This document shows, piece by piece, positions 1-14,416 of a stretch of DNA of 64,000 nucleotides (positions within the stretch are counted from its first letter, which is position 1; every line of letters begins with the position of its first letter). A program made the position numbers and the translations under genes. A model generated the notes under the pieces. The model was not told where the DNA came from, did not search any database, and saw only the letters and a program-made list of their open reading frames with translations. Source of the DNA: Archilochus colubris (lineage: Eukaryota > Chordata > Aves > Apodiformes > Trochilidae); contig CM041086.1 in assembly GCA_023079485.1 (NCBI GenBank), positions 12,222,401 through 12,286,400 of the forward strand, written 5' to 3'.

Positions 1-3000
1 TATGCAGACAGTGGCCCTTTGGGAGTGGGGCAAAGGCAAAGCTGTTTTGCTGCAAGCTCTTACTGAAAGTGAACTTCAGCAAGCAGGTTTCCTGTCAAAA
101 GCCATTTACAAACTTTGAAGTCTGAGCTCATCTCGAGTAAGGCAGCATGTGGCCCTGTGGTTGCTGGTAGGCTGCCAGCTCAGCCTCCTGTGCCCTGAAG
201 GATGGGACCCCACCCTTTTGCCCCCCTCTTTCCACCCTTTCCATCCTGGTAACCCAAAGAAAGCCATTAAGACACTATGCATCAATTGAACAATACTCTA
301 CATAGGGATCCAGGAAAACCTATGTCCTATTCCCCATGACCTTAACCAAGTCATGATCCTTCTGTTTCCCTTTCAACCTACGTTGGGCTTTTCTGCTTAG
401 GCCCAGCTCTGTAGAAGAGATGAGCAAAGTTTGCTATCACCTGCCCCAGAACCAGCTTGGAAACACCAGCTCTGCCTGCTCACATTGCCCAGAGCATGCT
501 GGGGGTCAGCACAGCATGGAGAAGACCCCAGGAACATAAAACCTGCAGATGAGCTGCTCTTGCACTGCAGTTTAGATACAGCCACTGTTTTACAGCACAT
601 GGCTGCTCACAATGGCCATCCTGCTGTCCCCTGGAGTCTGGACTAACATAAAGAGGGGACAGGGTTTGCACATCTGGAGCCGTAGCATTTTGGTGCTCAG
701 AAAGGTCACCTGAGCAGACAGCTTCCAGGAGAGGTCTGACAGGAAGACCAGTCTGTAATCCTGGTCTCAGCAACTGGTACCACATGAGACAACCCACTGC
801 AGTCATGGTTGGAGCTCTTCAGCTAAAAATACAGCAGTAATGCAAGGCTTGAAGTGAGACAGGACTAGATTCCAAAGAAGTTATTAAGAGTTTGGAAACT
901 TATAGTTTGTTTTTGTCAGTTAATGGTCTGAGGCAGAGCTCAAGGTCAGTCGTGCACTGAATACTAGCACTGGATTCCAGAAATCATCCATTTCATTGTA
1001 AACCATGACATGTAAACCACATCAATTCTGAGTTTTAAAAAAACACAAAACACAAAAAGCACAAAACCCCCAATGAACCACAACACACATCAGCCTTAGG
1101 CAGACAATTACCAGTTAGAGAAAGTTGGGGATTTTTCCCCGCAAAACCCCATGAAGAATTCAGAACACCAGCCAGGTGGGAATGTGGCTATAATTTTGAT
1201 TACAGATTTATCCTTTTAATCATGCCACTCAAGCTGCAGGAAGCCTTCTTCATTTGACATTATAAAACCTTGATGGCCCTTCTGTCACAATGCTTGGATG
1301 TCTGCTGTATCATGTAAATCAAAGAACTGTATTCCCCTAGAGCATTTCTTTTCTTCTTTGCAATGCTGAGATTTGGGAGCCTGTGCCTTGTTTTGGCCAC
1401 CTTTAGGGTAGTCCTCAGCTTCACCTCCCACCTCCCAGCTTCACCTCCCAACACACCCTCATTTCCTTGTGCCTGTTTCCATGCCAGCAGCGCAGGATGC
1501 AAGGACTTCCCTCAGAAACCAAACTCAGTGGCATCACTGAAAAGCTGACCACGTGGATGCAATGCATTTGCCATTTGGTGCCCAATTTCCAAGCAGTCCT
1601 AGGTGTCACCCAGAAACACCAAGCCAGCACAGTCAAATGTTGCATTTCCTTTTCCCTGTCCTCCATGAACACCTTCTCTCACCATTAACTGGTGAGATCT
1701 GACACTTCTGCTTCAACAATATGAAGGCTCCTCTCAGACCATCCAACACTGCCACTGCCACTTAGCTCTTTACACTGTAATGGAACTGCTTGACTGACTC
1801 AGAGTTGCCTTCAGAGCTGACCACAGATGCTTTGCTGCCAGGGAAAGCCAAGGGCATCACCTGAATTCTACAAAACACAATCAACCTTGTCCACAGCTGG
1901 CCATAGTGGTGAACAACATAAATATTAATGCACTGTAAACAACCAAACATTGCTCTTCAATGTTTATGTTTTTTTTTCCTTCTAGATGCTAATTCTTACT
2001 GTATTTTATTATTATCTATATTCCAAGAAATTAGCCAAGATTTATCACTTTCAGTACAGACCACAATGAAGTTGGATGCTACTTAGCATGCCCCCGAACT
2101 CACGTTGTAAAACATTAACAGTAAAATCTCATATGTCTGCATTTAGATATATAAAGATAATTAATAACACTCAGTGCACTTCAAGAAAAAGCATGTTACA
2201 TTAATGAAGAATTATTAGAGATATATACTATCTATAGAGAAATTAAAAACTGTTAAAGTAATAACACTGCATTCTAAATAAAAAAGGATAATTTTGTAAA
2301 AGTTAGCAAATTTATACAGCAAAAATGACCTGAATACTCAGTGAAAAACAAGCTTCTTTCCTAGCAAACACCACTGCCCTATTTCTGTGCAGAACAGGTC
2401 ATTCTATCCCTCCCATTGCTTCTCTCTCTTCCCTCCCATCCCAGAATCAGGTATTTTGCACTCACTCAAAGTCAAAACGCTGTTTTTATAAAGTTGATTT
2501 TTTTAAAAGTCAGCTTTAGATGTTTAGGGGGTAAGATGTTAAAAAAAAGAAATTAGAAATTTCTCTCAGGACCCCTGCTGGTCACATGGTTAAACACACA
2601 AAAATATCACTAACTCATGACACTATGCAGACAACTAAATTGGCAGTGGTATAGGAGGACTTCCTGTACACTAAAATAGCAACACATTAGCCAAGGGAAG
2701 AGATTAGAACATGTTAACTTCTATCAATCACTTAAAATTCTGTCCAAGTTGATGCTGTCTAGAAGGGAGGGATGGATAGGAGTCATTTCAGTGGTACCAG
2801 ATGAAACAACCTTGATCTTTGGAGGAAAAGAACAGTTTTTCATCCCTACTCCAAGTGCCTGTACCACAGCCCTTACAAACTGTAAAACCCAAGAGGCACC
2901 AGAAGCAGTTTTTCTGTCCAGCTTTTTTTTTTTTTCTTCCTTTTAATTCCTATTTCCTCCCATTGTGCTAATGGAAACACAGATTGTTTGCTTTGCCTGA

Positions 3001-6000
3001 TGTTTGTCTGTGTCTGAGTACAGCCCAGTGGGAAAAGAAAATGAAACAAAGGAACAAATTCAAGCCCTTTTGCAAACACATATTTTAGTACCTACATTTT
3101 TTGCAAGGTTTAGTTAATCAGATTACCATCCTTATGCAAAACATGAACCACTATTGCATTCTTGAGTAAGAGTAGAGATTTGACTAAAGAAAGATTTGGC
3201 AATTTTTTTGAAACCTGCTTGCAAAGAGGTCATTCACATTGCAATGAGCAAGATCAAGCACAGCATTAGGCACTTTTGAAAACACCATGGTAGGTATAAT
3301 ATGAAGAAAGGAGATTTTTTTCTTCTATTTTGAAATGGCTGGTATCTGCAGTGTCAGGCCCATTTGGAGGAATCTGGAAAGTACCCTTTCCTGAGGCTTC
3401 TGCTTACTCAGCCAACATGCAGATGTGGTGCTTCAAATACCCTATTGCAACTTCAGATTTCTAAACAACATGAACAATATGCAAGAAAGAAGAACAAGAG
3501 CATTCCTCCTGAGGCAGGTAAAAGGCTGGTGGGTCTTGGTGGGGATGAGTGGGAAATCCAGGGCTGCAGCACGTGGCACATTCCGCAGCAGCTGGGAAAG
3601 ACAACCTGAGACCACATCCCTTGGGGTGGGTGCTGGCTGGACTTGCCCAAGGCAGAGTGCTCCTGGTGAAGGATCAGACTCTCACCCTGACAGAACTGGA
3701 TCTGGCCCAATCTGTTTTGTATCTGGAGAAAGAAAGGAAGGTCTAAGAGGAAGACGAATGCTCTGAAGCTCTGTCTGTTCTCTGGAAAGTCACTCAGGTG
3801 GCTTGACCTTAGAGGTAACCACAAGGCCCCTGAGCTCCCATGGCTTCTCTTCAGACACCCAAAGAAATGTGTGAGCTTTGCTAAATGGCCTGAATGGGAG
3901 CTGCTACCAGCAGGGGAAGAAAAAAAACATGTTGGGGCCATACACAAGTCCAGACAGCAACTCAGAGAGCAGCACAGTGAATGGGAGGACAGGTCTGAAA
4001 AGCAGGCTGTGCAGTTATCCCCTTTTCCTCACACTCCATTTATTGGGACATAAAATCTGATTTCTTTGAGCCTAAATTTCAGTATTGGCACAAACAGTAA
4101 TTTCCAACAGTCCTGCCATTCATCCTGGGCTTTGGCATTTGTCACATCCCTTAACATCTGTTGAAACAAGCCACTGGGTTTCCAGCCTCAGACACCCATC
4201 ACAGCTTGATATCCCTGCCAGGACACCAGAGGCTTTGCAGACACAAGAGGCTTTCTCCTTCCAGTGTGTGTTTTCTACCCTGGGGCTGCCCAGACTGGTG
4301 GCTCTGCAGGCAGCCAGCAGCAGCAAGGATCTCAGACACCCAGTGCAGGGGTGTGGGGTGTCAGGGAGGGAGATGGGGCAGCAAGGAAGGCGGGACGAAG
4401 AGAGCAGGAGGGTTGCAAACAACCCTGGCACAGGGCCAGTCCCACTCAGCACCTGGGCAGCCTAACAGTGATTTATGACAGCAAAAGTCCACTGTACCAA
4501 AAGTCTACTCATCCAGAAAAATAAACAGTTTTGGAAAAAAGCCTCAGCCTTTGGAAGGCTTTCAGTCTGCAGACCAGGGGCTGTCGAGAAGCTAATTCAA
4601 GTCTAGGGAGAGGTACAAATCTAATCCCTCCACCCCAGTGAATTTTCACTGCCTGACTCATGTGCATCCGCTTACAAGACGCAGAACCAGAGCCCATTTC
4701 TACCCAGCACATCTCTGCTGGATGAAGTCACAAGCCCTGAAACATGTCCCACCAGCCTCATCCTGCTGAAGGAAGTCGGGGCTGGACTGCAGGAGGTCAG
4801 CTGATGGGTGGCCAGGCTTTCAGGGCAGGAATCCCTCAAAGGAAGGGTTTTTGGCTCACCATGGCTGTGGAGCTCTGAAGGTCAAGCTGCACACAGCAAT
4901 TACAAAACTCATGTTAAGAGAGGCACGTTTTACTTTTTAAGTACTGTAGCCTTCCCAGACATACTCTAATAAAGGCTTTATGAGCCTTCTATCCCATGTA
5001 AATACAACTTTGTGCACATTAGGCTCCCAGCAATCATATCACTGAATTTTTAAAAACTGCTATAAAAAATCCTTCAGTGTTCCTCTGAACAGTAAGTGTA
5101 ATACAGCTGAATTTTCTCTTGCAATTAATGCAGAACATGGATTAAAATTGTGTGGCTGGGATTATTCCTTAAATGACTTTCAAGGAGGCAGAGTACACAG
5201 CTTGGACTGCAAGTTTCAGCCTAGATGATGAGAGCTATACCAACATTAAAGGTGATCTACTTTTTCACTCCAGTTTTGCTGGTGTGTTTCTCACACAGAC
5301 TGCAATACCATGCGGGTCTGTATCCCTCCACAGATGACTGTGTGAGACATCAACACATGGCACTGCAGAAGACAGCCCAATCCTAACAACTAACATTAAA
5401 TGGGTTTCTCTTGAGGCTTTATGTCAGTTCTCCATGGCAAATACTCTCCCTAAACCTCTCTTCAGCTGAGGTGAATCCTGAAGTCAAAAACTTTACTGGG
5501 TACTGCAGTCAAGTTCAGCAGAGCCAAGGTTTGCCCAAGGAAAGGTCATATTTTTCACAGATGTACAAAAACTGTCATAGAGCACTTAACTGAGAAAAAA
5601 GAGCATCTACTCTCAGTGCCTTTTCGTGCCTTTTCATTTGGCTGGATTTGATGCCTCCTCTCCAAAAATAAAAAAGGAGTTAATGGACACAATTAGGCTG
5701 TGAGAAAATGCATCTGTCTCCAGATTTCTGAATGAGCTCTGAGAGAGATGAACTCCATGGCACTGATCTCGCAGCAGCAGTCAATTCCTATTTCCTTCCA
5801 AAATCCTATGGGCCAGATGGTTTGAGGGAAAGTTACTTAAATGTTTGGAAAGGCTTTCAGTATTAAGCTGGTTTCCAAAACAAAAGCAGACTACCCTTCT
5901 AATTATTCTTCAAAGTAAAGGATACATTGCTTTTCTAACTAAACTAAGGACCAGTGCTTCAAGTTCACTTTTGTAAGGAAAAAAAACCTGAATTTGTTAA

Positions 6001-6521
6001 GAGCTTTGGTGTTATTTTTTTTTCTAAACTGATCTCATCAGCTTTATACAGCAGAAGCCTATTTGGCAAATGTTCTCCTCCTGAGCAAACTAGAGGTCGG
6101 ATGTGCAGTAATAGTTCTTGAATTACTGTTCAGTGACATATCTTTCAATTTTCTGTATTGCTTGTAAGGACTGAAGTCAGCCATGGCAGAGAGAAAAATG
6201 AACAGTGAACTCCTGAGAGGGAAAAAAAAATTTAAAAATACCTATGCAGAATAATTTCAAGAAAACAGCTAAACACATTACAGCTGAAGAACCAGAAAGC
6301 TTTAAGCAATGCAGACAAGCATAATTACCAGCACGTATAAAGCAAAAGCAGGAGCTAACCATTGGAAGAATTGGTCACAAAGGGACCAAGAGTTTCCTGT
6401 AATTAACACTTGAACAGCTCTACCAAATTTTTAAACTTTCATCTCCTTGTCTTGCCTGTTTAAATAACTCAAATTCATTTGCTACAATGTAAGATGGAGT
6501 AGTGCACTGTATGGTGAACCA

Positions 6522-6587
6522 CATAGAATCATAGAATCATTAGCCGGGTTGGAAGGGACCTCAGAGATCATCTAGTCCAACCCTTAA
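6522..6587 (-). mobile_element. CR1 3'-end fragment
   Basis: Plus strand reads catagaatcatagaatca followed by GGTTGGAAGGGACCTCAGAG and ATCTAGTCCAACCC. This is the reverse complement of the CR1 3'UTR and its octamer tail. It is a short 5'-truncated copy of about 65 bp. Confidence 0.85.
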
Positions 6588-9500
6588 ATAATATACAAGA
6601 CCCATAAATGGGTAATATAAAAACAAAGCCCCAGTACAGGCTGGAGACTCCTCCTGCCCCCTCAGACAGTCCCTGCAGTGCAGGACTTCCCACCAACAGC
6701 TAATGATGGTTTCTCTTAACACCTGGGTTCTTGCGTTCAGTTCTGGCTCCACTGAAGTTTATGTTGTTGTATTTCTTGGATCTGAATGTATCCCATAAAA
6801 GGTCAAATTTCTCAAGCAAAACAAATGCCACTTCAAATCAACTATTAAAAAACGTGTATATTCAATGCTTTCTCTGTTGGAGAAGATCCACACTGATCCC
6901 ATCAGCAGTTGGAGTCAGACTTTGTGGCAGAAGAAATTAATCTGTGCTATTACTGCATTGTGTCCATTTGTGTAAAAGTGACAACCAACTGTACTGCTGC
7001 TACCCAAAGTTCATAGCCATGAAGATTTGACTGGATTCTTCTCATCCAAGATTTGTAAGTTGGAACATCACATGAAGCTTTCCCAGGCAGTAACAACATT
7101 TCCATAAACTTGTTCAACACCAAACACAATGGGGCCCAAAGATTGTACTTGTCCATTGTAGGACAAAAGTGCACACAAACACACACCAGCACATATACAA
7201 ATACTCAAAACTAAAAGTCTGAAATCCACTGGCCCAGCCCATGGAAACTCAAGTGTCAATGAGGTTGTATCAAAACCCTTCCCATGACTCAGTCTCAAAC
7301 CCACTTCTCATTTTCCAAGCTCTAAACCCTCTGCTTGCCTTTGGCTTGTAATGGCAATAGCCTGCCTAACCAGTTGCATCCCATCACAAAGCAGCTGTCA
7401 AGAAAGAAAAAACAAAACAGCAAAACAACCTAAACATTCCACAAGGCACCCAGCTAATGCCAGCAGCTTGCTGGAGAAATGTGGATTAGCAAGTATCTTA
7501 AGTCTGGTTCACATGTATAACGTAAGCTTCAAAATGTGGCACCTCTGCTTTAACATCATCTAATTGCATTCAGTTAAAAATTTACTTTAACAGTTTAACC
7601 ATCCACAAGTTTCAAACCAACTTCCTTTTGCAGCTTCTTTGCATATTCTGTCATCCACATGCAGATGCCAAAACACACCACTGCCAGCACATTGCTCCTC
7701 AGGATAAATCTGGTAATACGAGCCAGAGAAAAATTTCACAGGGTCAGCTCAAATTCTGCAGTGCTGCCAATGCACATATTTAAAGAAGAGAAATTTAAAT
7801 AAGAAGTTGTCTAGCTACAACAAAAGCGCCTTAAAAAATAACAATGATCAAAGAGCATGTGAAAACAACACACCAGAACACCTACCTCCTGAGTGCTTTG
7901 TGTGGCCTCCTGGTTTCCAACCCTTCAGGTTCAGGGAGGGACATGGGATTACAGGGAATCACAAGCTTTCCTGCACTATCACAGACAGCAGCTTAGCCAG
8001 GTTTCTTAAGAAAACAAGGCATACCTGATCATGCTGCCCTTGGATCCAACCTTGTTTAAACCTGCCAGCTCATTTCAACCCAAACTGACAGACAGATAGA
8101 AATCTCAAAGATAAATCAATTCCTACATGCTCTGTGCAAACCAGAGATGGAGACAAACTCCCTTCCTTTGGAGGGGAGGGATGCAGGGTGGGTTCCATGG
8201 TTTCCTCCCAGCGCCCCAGGAGAAGGGGGCCATAGGCAGCCAGCCCTGGCACAGGTGGCTCTTGCCCAAGGTTGGTTGTGTTGACCACAAGTGTACAAGC
8301 TAGCAGAGATCCTAAGGGATCAGCAAAGGAACTGGGACTGCCAAGGTCAGAGGTGGAGGACAGGATAAGAAAAGACACACCTGCATTTTGTTAGTTTCAC
8401 CATTTAGTTTTCCCTCAAAACCCATGAAGTTTTAGACAACTTCAAGATTTACTTCGATATATAAACCCATCTCTCATCAGTGCTTTTAGGCTTCTTTCCT
8501 CTAGTCTTAGCATTAACATTGCAAAAGTGTTTTCATGTTTGCACCACTGAGGCTTACAGAAGATATGCATTTTTAATATCTGTTTTCACAAGACAATAAC
8601 TATATTCAGTAATAGAAAGGTTAGAGAGAAGCAAATACAAATCAAGAAGGTGTTCTGGAATTAGTCACTGGGACCAATTTAAGAATTGCCTCCCCAGCAC
8701 TGTTTCTTATTTGCCATTTACTCTATAATCAAATGAGTGCAAGGAGAGCATAAAGCATCAGCATGCCACTGTTAGGATTTTTCATCCACTTGGAATAGGT
8801 AAAAGAAATAACATCATGTGCAAAGGACTGTAAAAAATTAAGTTCCAAATACTCACTTTTAAAGACCTAGTTTGCACATATGGTTTGACCCAATTTAATT
8901 AGAAATGTATTTCCATCTCAGTTTTGTTCTGTGTGGACATTCTCACTGGCCTGCGTTGGTTTGGTTGGCATTTCCTTTTCACTGATCCAGCCACAATGGA
9001 TTTTCCAAAGTGCTCATCTTCTGTCTGTACAGTTTAGCAGTGGCTTTAATAGAAGAGAATGGAGATTAATGCCAAACTCTTCAAGCATTCCCATTTAGTT
9101 TTGTTACCAGCTTTTACTTCTTTTTTAAAAGACTTTGGCTTTGGGAAGTCAGCATTTAACACTGATTGAAAGGCTGACTGGTGTAAGCCTAATATTCATA
9201 TGTCTCAGGATCAAATGAGAACAGGGGTTTTTCTCACTATCTAGGGCAGCAAATGTTGGCCACAGTCAAGGGTGGGTCCAGCTAGTGTGTGGTTCTGCCC
9301 TCACAACAGCCATGAATACAAGAACATGTTTCTGTGGCAAGGCAACAACCTTCTACCTGCTAAAACTTTTTTTTTTCCCCCCAAAACAAAAGGAAGTCAA
9401 GAAAAATAACATAAGAAACTGTTTTTTACCAAACCTCAAGAGAGCTGTTGCTCTGCTTCCTCACCAGCACCAGGCACACCCCCTGACCTAACAGCACCAG

Positions 9501-12500
9501 CACAGCCCTGTCCATGAGCACACGAGTCACACACTAAACCTCAGGAGCACATCTGCAGAAATGGGTTCCTGTGCTGATAGCAAACAGGGGTAGTGTAAGC
9601 ATGGCACAGGAGGGAGGGAAAAAAAATTAAAAAGAAAACAAAATGAAGATGTAAAGCCCTCTGCATTGTCCCATGGAATTCAAACACTGCTTGCCAGCAA
9701 AGGTTCCTTCAGCCAGCTCTGGTGCACAAACAGGGATGTCCTCCTTGGCAGCCAGGACACAAACCAGACGTGGCTTATCAGATCACAACCAGCTCCTGGA
9801 AATACACCTAGAGAACCGCACAGTCAGCAGCCTGCCCCAGGGGGAGGAAAAGTGCAGAAGCAGCAGCTTCCTTGTTTCTCTTTCTGATCACGTTTGCAGT
9901 TTTAGAAGGAGATCCCTGGGAATGAAAATGCATCAGACAATCTCTGGAGACTTTTTGTATCACACAATGACTACGGGCAGTGAATAGCCTAGATAACAAG
10001 GCACTGTATAGTGACATTTATGCTACTTGCCCAGCAATAAAGGAAGCCAGAAAGGAAGGAAAACCCACTGTTGGCACATGCTCCCATAATCTGAGGGAAC
10101 AACCCCTCTGGAAGTTCAGGCAGTACCTTAAACACAACAGGATGCAACCAGCCAAGCTCCCCATTAGTAATCCCAGTTTATGTGGCAATGTGTCATCTCC
10201 ATCCCTCACTCCACTGTCATCTACAGCCCCTGCCTGGCCCTGGTCCAGCTCCCAGCACTGCCTTCATCAAAAGGGTAGCAGAGGAGCCTGGAGCCATATG
10301 GTCGAAGCCTGTCAGAGTCAGACTAGAAGCCCATCTCTGTAATATATATTTTAACATTAGTAACATCAAAAGGGAGAGGTCTGCCAAAACTCTGTAATGT
10401 AAACAATCCAGGATACAGCAACCACAAAAGCTCAGAAAGCCAAGCTGTCTTTCATCTCCTCACTTTGACAGTCAAAACCCATTTACATGGCAGAAAGGAC
10501 AAATGCAACGCAGGCTCCAAGCATCACCCAGGGGCTGGTAAGACCACTTTCCTTCCTTCCTGGTCAGGGAACTGTGAAGCTGGAAACAGCACCAAGACAA
10601 ATGACATTACACAACCTATCCAGGAATTTGTTGTGACTGCGTGGACAGCCCCATGAACGCAGTAGGTGCTTTGCAAACATATGCAGAATCCTGATCACTC
10701 TGTCAGTGCAGATTCCTGTGCTGACATGAAACTCCTCTGCAAAGTGGGTACCTAGAAGCTACCATGATGCAAAGAAAGGAAGAGAGGAACATGGGAAGGG
10801 TGAATACTAAATCTCTCTCTAACCTTTATTCTCCAGCCTGTGGGATCAGAGACCTGAGTTTCCAGCCTTTGTTTTGCAGCTTCCTCTATTCAAAACAGTT
10901 CTGCCTGAAATCTTTCAAGCACCCAAAAGAAAGGAAAGTTGGTGCATCTCTTTATTCCTTCATCCCTTCTCCACTTTCAGGCATATTGATGGAGAGGAGA
11001 TAACAATACACATAGCTTTTCCAGATTATATCTTTTTTTTCTGCCAAGGACACTGTCCCAGTTGGGCATCCAGCTATGGCCTAGGCACATGCACACCTAC
11101 TCAATGGCATGTGATCCAAAAGCTCAGTTCATTTGGGAAACATCAGACCTACTTAAGCTGATCTGCACATGCACAAAAAGCCCACTGTATCCTGAGTGCA
11201 CCACATTTGCTGGCACACACCATCTCTCCAATGTCCAAGCTGTCCTGGGCTCCTCAGCTGCTGGGTTCACTGGGCACACCCTGTGCTTCAGCAAAATCCG
11301 GCAGTCTTCCAACAAGGAGAGAGGACAAAACATATTCCAGTCTCTGGAAACAAACCACCCTTCATAAAAAAGGAATCCCACAGGAAGGATGGTCTGGTGC
11401 ACCCAAATCATTTATCAGAATTCCTTATCCTCTGCAGGGCAAAATGCACATGTGGGATCAGTTCCCTCTGTCACCAACTGATGAAAAACTAAGATTTCAC
11501 CACGACAGTCTGATTTTCACATTGGTCCCCAATATAGAACTCTACCTCCTGATATTAATAAAAGGCAACAGGATATTTGCTGATATAATTTGGCTTCTGG
11601 GGGCAGAATGTTTCCAAGAAGCCTGTTACGATAAATATTTCATGTTAAACTGTGAAAAGCAAATATCAAAGCAAAAACTTCACTTTTTCTGATATTTTTT
11701 CTGGCTTTTCCCTTTTTCAGTATAGCAAGACAACATCACAGACAATTTGTGTAAATAATACATTTGAGAGTCCATTATCTGAGCCACATGCATATTTACG
11801 TTGGTTTTGTTGCATATTTTAGTATAATTTTGTTCATAGGTTTAAAGCCAAGAGTAAAACAAGAGCAGACAAATCTACTACAGCAGAAATAATCAGTAAA
11901 TTGGTTACTCTTTTGTTATTTTTTAAATACTAGGAAAAAATCCATGCTAAATGGTAGCATAATAATAAACAAGTAAGTTAGAACATTCAGCAAGTTCAGC
12001 AAAATAAATATTTTCACAAGGCCACCACACATTTCTCTTATGCCCTTTCCCTCAAAATTTTTCCACTTTTAGCAACAGAAATAGAAGAAAAAATTGTATC
12101 AAAAATGCTGGTACCAAACGTAGCAACTGCAAAATTTTACAGTCAGGAAATATAATTTAATCAATTCCAGTATTCAGCAAACCTCAACAAAACATCAGCA
12201 TTTTGCCAATTGCTCTAGCTTTTGGTGGCAAGCACTCCTCAAGGCATGGAAAGAATTCACTTTAATATTCACATCTTTATTTTGATAATGCAAAATTATT
12301 TCAGTATGATACTATTTTGTTTCCAAGAATGCAGTGCTAAAGACAATCTATGAAATATTAAACATCCTGCTCAGTTAAAAGGATGTTCATAGAATCATAG
12401 AATCAGCTGGGTTGGAAGGGACCTCTGAGATCAAGTCCAGCCCTTGCACCACTACCGCCACGGTTACCACACCATGGCACTGAGTGCCACATCCAGTCTC

Positions 12501-12805
12501 TTTTTAAATATCTCCAGGGACGGAGAATCCACTACTTCCCTGGGCAGCCCATTCCAATGCCTGATCACCCTCTCAGTAAAGAAATTCTTTCTAATATCCA
12601 ACCTAAACCTCCCCTGGCACAACTTGAGACCCTGCCCTCTTGTCTTACTGAGAGCTGCCTGGGAAAAGAGCCCGACCCCCCCCTGGCTTCAACCTCCTTT
12701 CAGGGAGCTGTAGAGAGTGATGAGGTCTCCCCTGAGCCTCCTCTTCTCCACCTGAACACCCCCAGCTCCCTCAGCCTTACCTCACAGGACTTGTGCTGGA
12801 TCCCT

Positions 12806-14016
12806 TCACAGCCTCCTTGCTCTTCTCTGGACCCACTCCAGCACCTCCATCTCCTTCCTGAACTGAGGGGCCCAGAACTGGACACAGGACTCAAGCTGTG
12901 GCCTCACCAGTGCTGAGTACAGGGGCAGAATCCCTTCCTTGGACCTGCTGGCCACGCTGTTCCTGATCCAACCCAGGATGCCATTGGCCTTCTTGGCCAC
13001 CTGGGCACACTGCTGGCTCATGTTCAGCTTCCTGGCAATCCAGACTCCCAGGTCCCTTTCTGCCACTCTGTGCCCAGCCTGGAGCTCCCCATGGGGTTGT
13101 TGTGGCCGAAGTGCAGGACCCGGCACTTGGCCGTGTTGAACGTCATCCCGTTGGAATCAGCCCAACTCTCCAGTCTGTCCAGGTCCCTCTGCAGAGCCCT
13201 CCTGCCTTCCAGCTGATCCACAGTCCCCACAACTCAGTGTCATCTGAGAATCTGCTAATGGCGGACTCAATCCCCTCATCTAAATCATCAATAAAGATAT
13301 TAAACAGAACTGGGCCCAACACTGATCCCTGAGGGACACCACAGCCGCCATTTTGATGCAGCCCCGTTCAGCACCACTCTCTGGGCCCGGCCCTCCAGCC
13401 AGTTCCTAACCCAGCACAGAGTGCTCCTGTACAAGCTGTGGGCTGACAGCTTTTTCAGGAGAATGCTGTGGGAGACGGTGTCAAAGGCTTTGCTGAAGTC
13501 CAGGTAGACCACATCCACAGCCTTCCCCTCATCCACCAGTCGGGTCACCCAATCATAAAAGGAGATCAGGTTGGTGAGACAGGACCTGCCTTTCCTAACC
13601 CTGTGCTGGCTGGGTCTGATCCCTTGTCCATCCTGTAGGTGCTGTGTGATTGCCCCCAGGATGATCTGCTCCATAACCTTGCCAGGCACTGAGGTCAGGC
13701 TGATGGGTCTGGAGTTTCCTGAGTCCTCTTTCCGTCCCTTTTTGTGGATTGGCATGACATTCGCCAACTTCCAATCATCTGGGGTGTCCCCGGTGAGCCA
13801 GGACTGTTGGTAGATGATGGGGAGAGGCTTGGCGAGCTCTTCTGCCAGCTCCCTCATCACCCTTGGGTGGATCTCATCTGGTTCCATAGATTTGTGGGGA
13901 TCCAAGCAGCTCAGTAGGTCACTGACTGTTTCCTTCTGGATTACAGTGGGGCTGTTCAGATTCTTGTTTCTTTCTAAAAGCTCCAGAAGCCAGCTGTCCT
14001 CAGGACAACCTGTCAT
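12806..14016 (-). pseudogene. CR1 ORF2 reverse-transcriptase remnant
   Basis: This is the reverse-transcriptase part of CR1 ORF2 in at least three frames. 13300-14016 is an intact 238-codon segment covering fingers and palm up to [15 protein letters not shown]. The frame then shifts before [10 protein letters not shown] and the FSDD box. 13024-13230 ([27 protein letters not shown]) and 12806-13126 cover the C-terminal part. No endonuclease domain is present, so the protein would be non-functional. Confidence 0.85.
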
Positions 14017-14230
14017 ACTGTGGAAAACTGAGGTCCCTCTTGCTGTGCCTCTTCAGGGGTTCCATTTCTGTAGACACACCCTGCGTCTTAACAGCACCAG
14101 GTTTTGCTTTTTTGGAGACCATTGCTCCTTCAAGAGAGCTGGGAGGCGGTTGTGCCGCTCCTGCTTGCCCTGCCTGTGCGAACTGCTGCGCCCCATTCCT
14201 GTTTGCCACACTCCCGGTCACTGGAGCTCC

Positions 14231-14416
14231 TCACAGCCCTTTATATCCCTCTCAGCAGTGCTGGGTGCTGCCCCCTTATCAGCTGATTAATTGGCCTCAC
14301 CTGAGACCACCAGCAGAAGGTGGGGCAGGTCTTCACAGCCCTTTATAGCCCTCTTGGCAGTGTTGGGTGCCACCTCTTAATCAGCTGATTGGCCTCACCT
14401 GAGGCCACCAGCAGAA
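14231..14416 (-). repeat. Two tandem TATA-containing units at the 5' end of the CR1
   Basis: Two diverged copies, 14231-14318 and 14333-14416, start 102 bases apart. Each starts on plus with TCACAGCCCTTTATA, contains CAGCTGATT and GGCCTCACCTGAG, and ends CACCAGCAGAA. In minus orientation each has a TATAAAGGG box (plus TTTATA at 14240-14245 and 14342-14347). Different CR1 subfamilies are known to carry distinct 5'UTRs; tandem units here would be the promoter. Confidence 0.7.

Larger units (their letters stand above)
12388..14416 (-). mobile_element. CR1 LINE with 5' tandem promoter-like units and internal deletion
   Basis: This is a 2-kb minus-strand CR1. The 3' end is marked by the catagaatcatagaatc tail at 12388. 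Reverse-transcriptase ORF2 is readable at 13300-14016 (motifs DPHKSMEPDEIHPRVMREL, PIHKKG, VYLDFSKAFDTVSH, NWLEGRAQRV). It continues out of frame through [15 protein letters not shown] and a catalytic FSDD (normally FADD) near 13230-13300, then to ERDLGVWI...KANGILGWI at 12806-13126. A frameshift lies near 13340. Upstream of about 14030 the endonuclease and most of ORF1 are missing. Instead a short ORF1-like frame (14000-14221) and two TATA-bearing repeats (14231-14318 and 14333-14416) follow. It is defective for autonomous activity. Confidence 0.85.

Noticed and set aside
3453..3947. 164-codon minus-strand open frame in NRK intron 2
   Set aside because: Composition is that of antisense spacer DNA; overlaps several plus frames of similar quality and contains no kinase motif.
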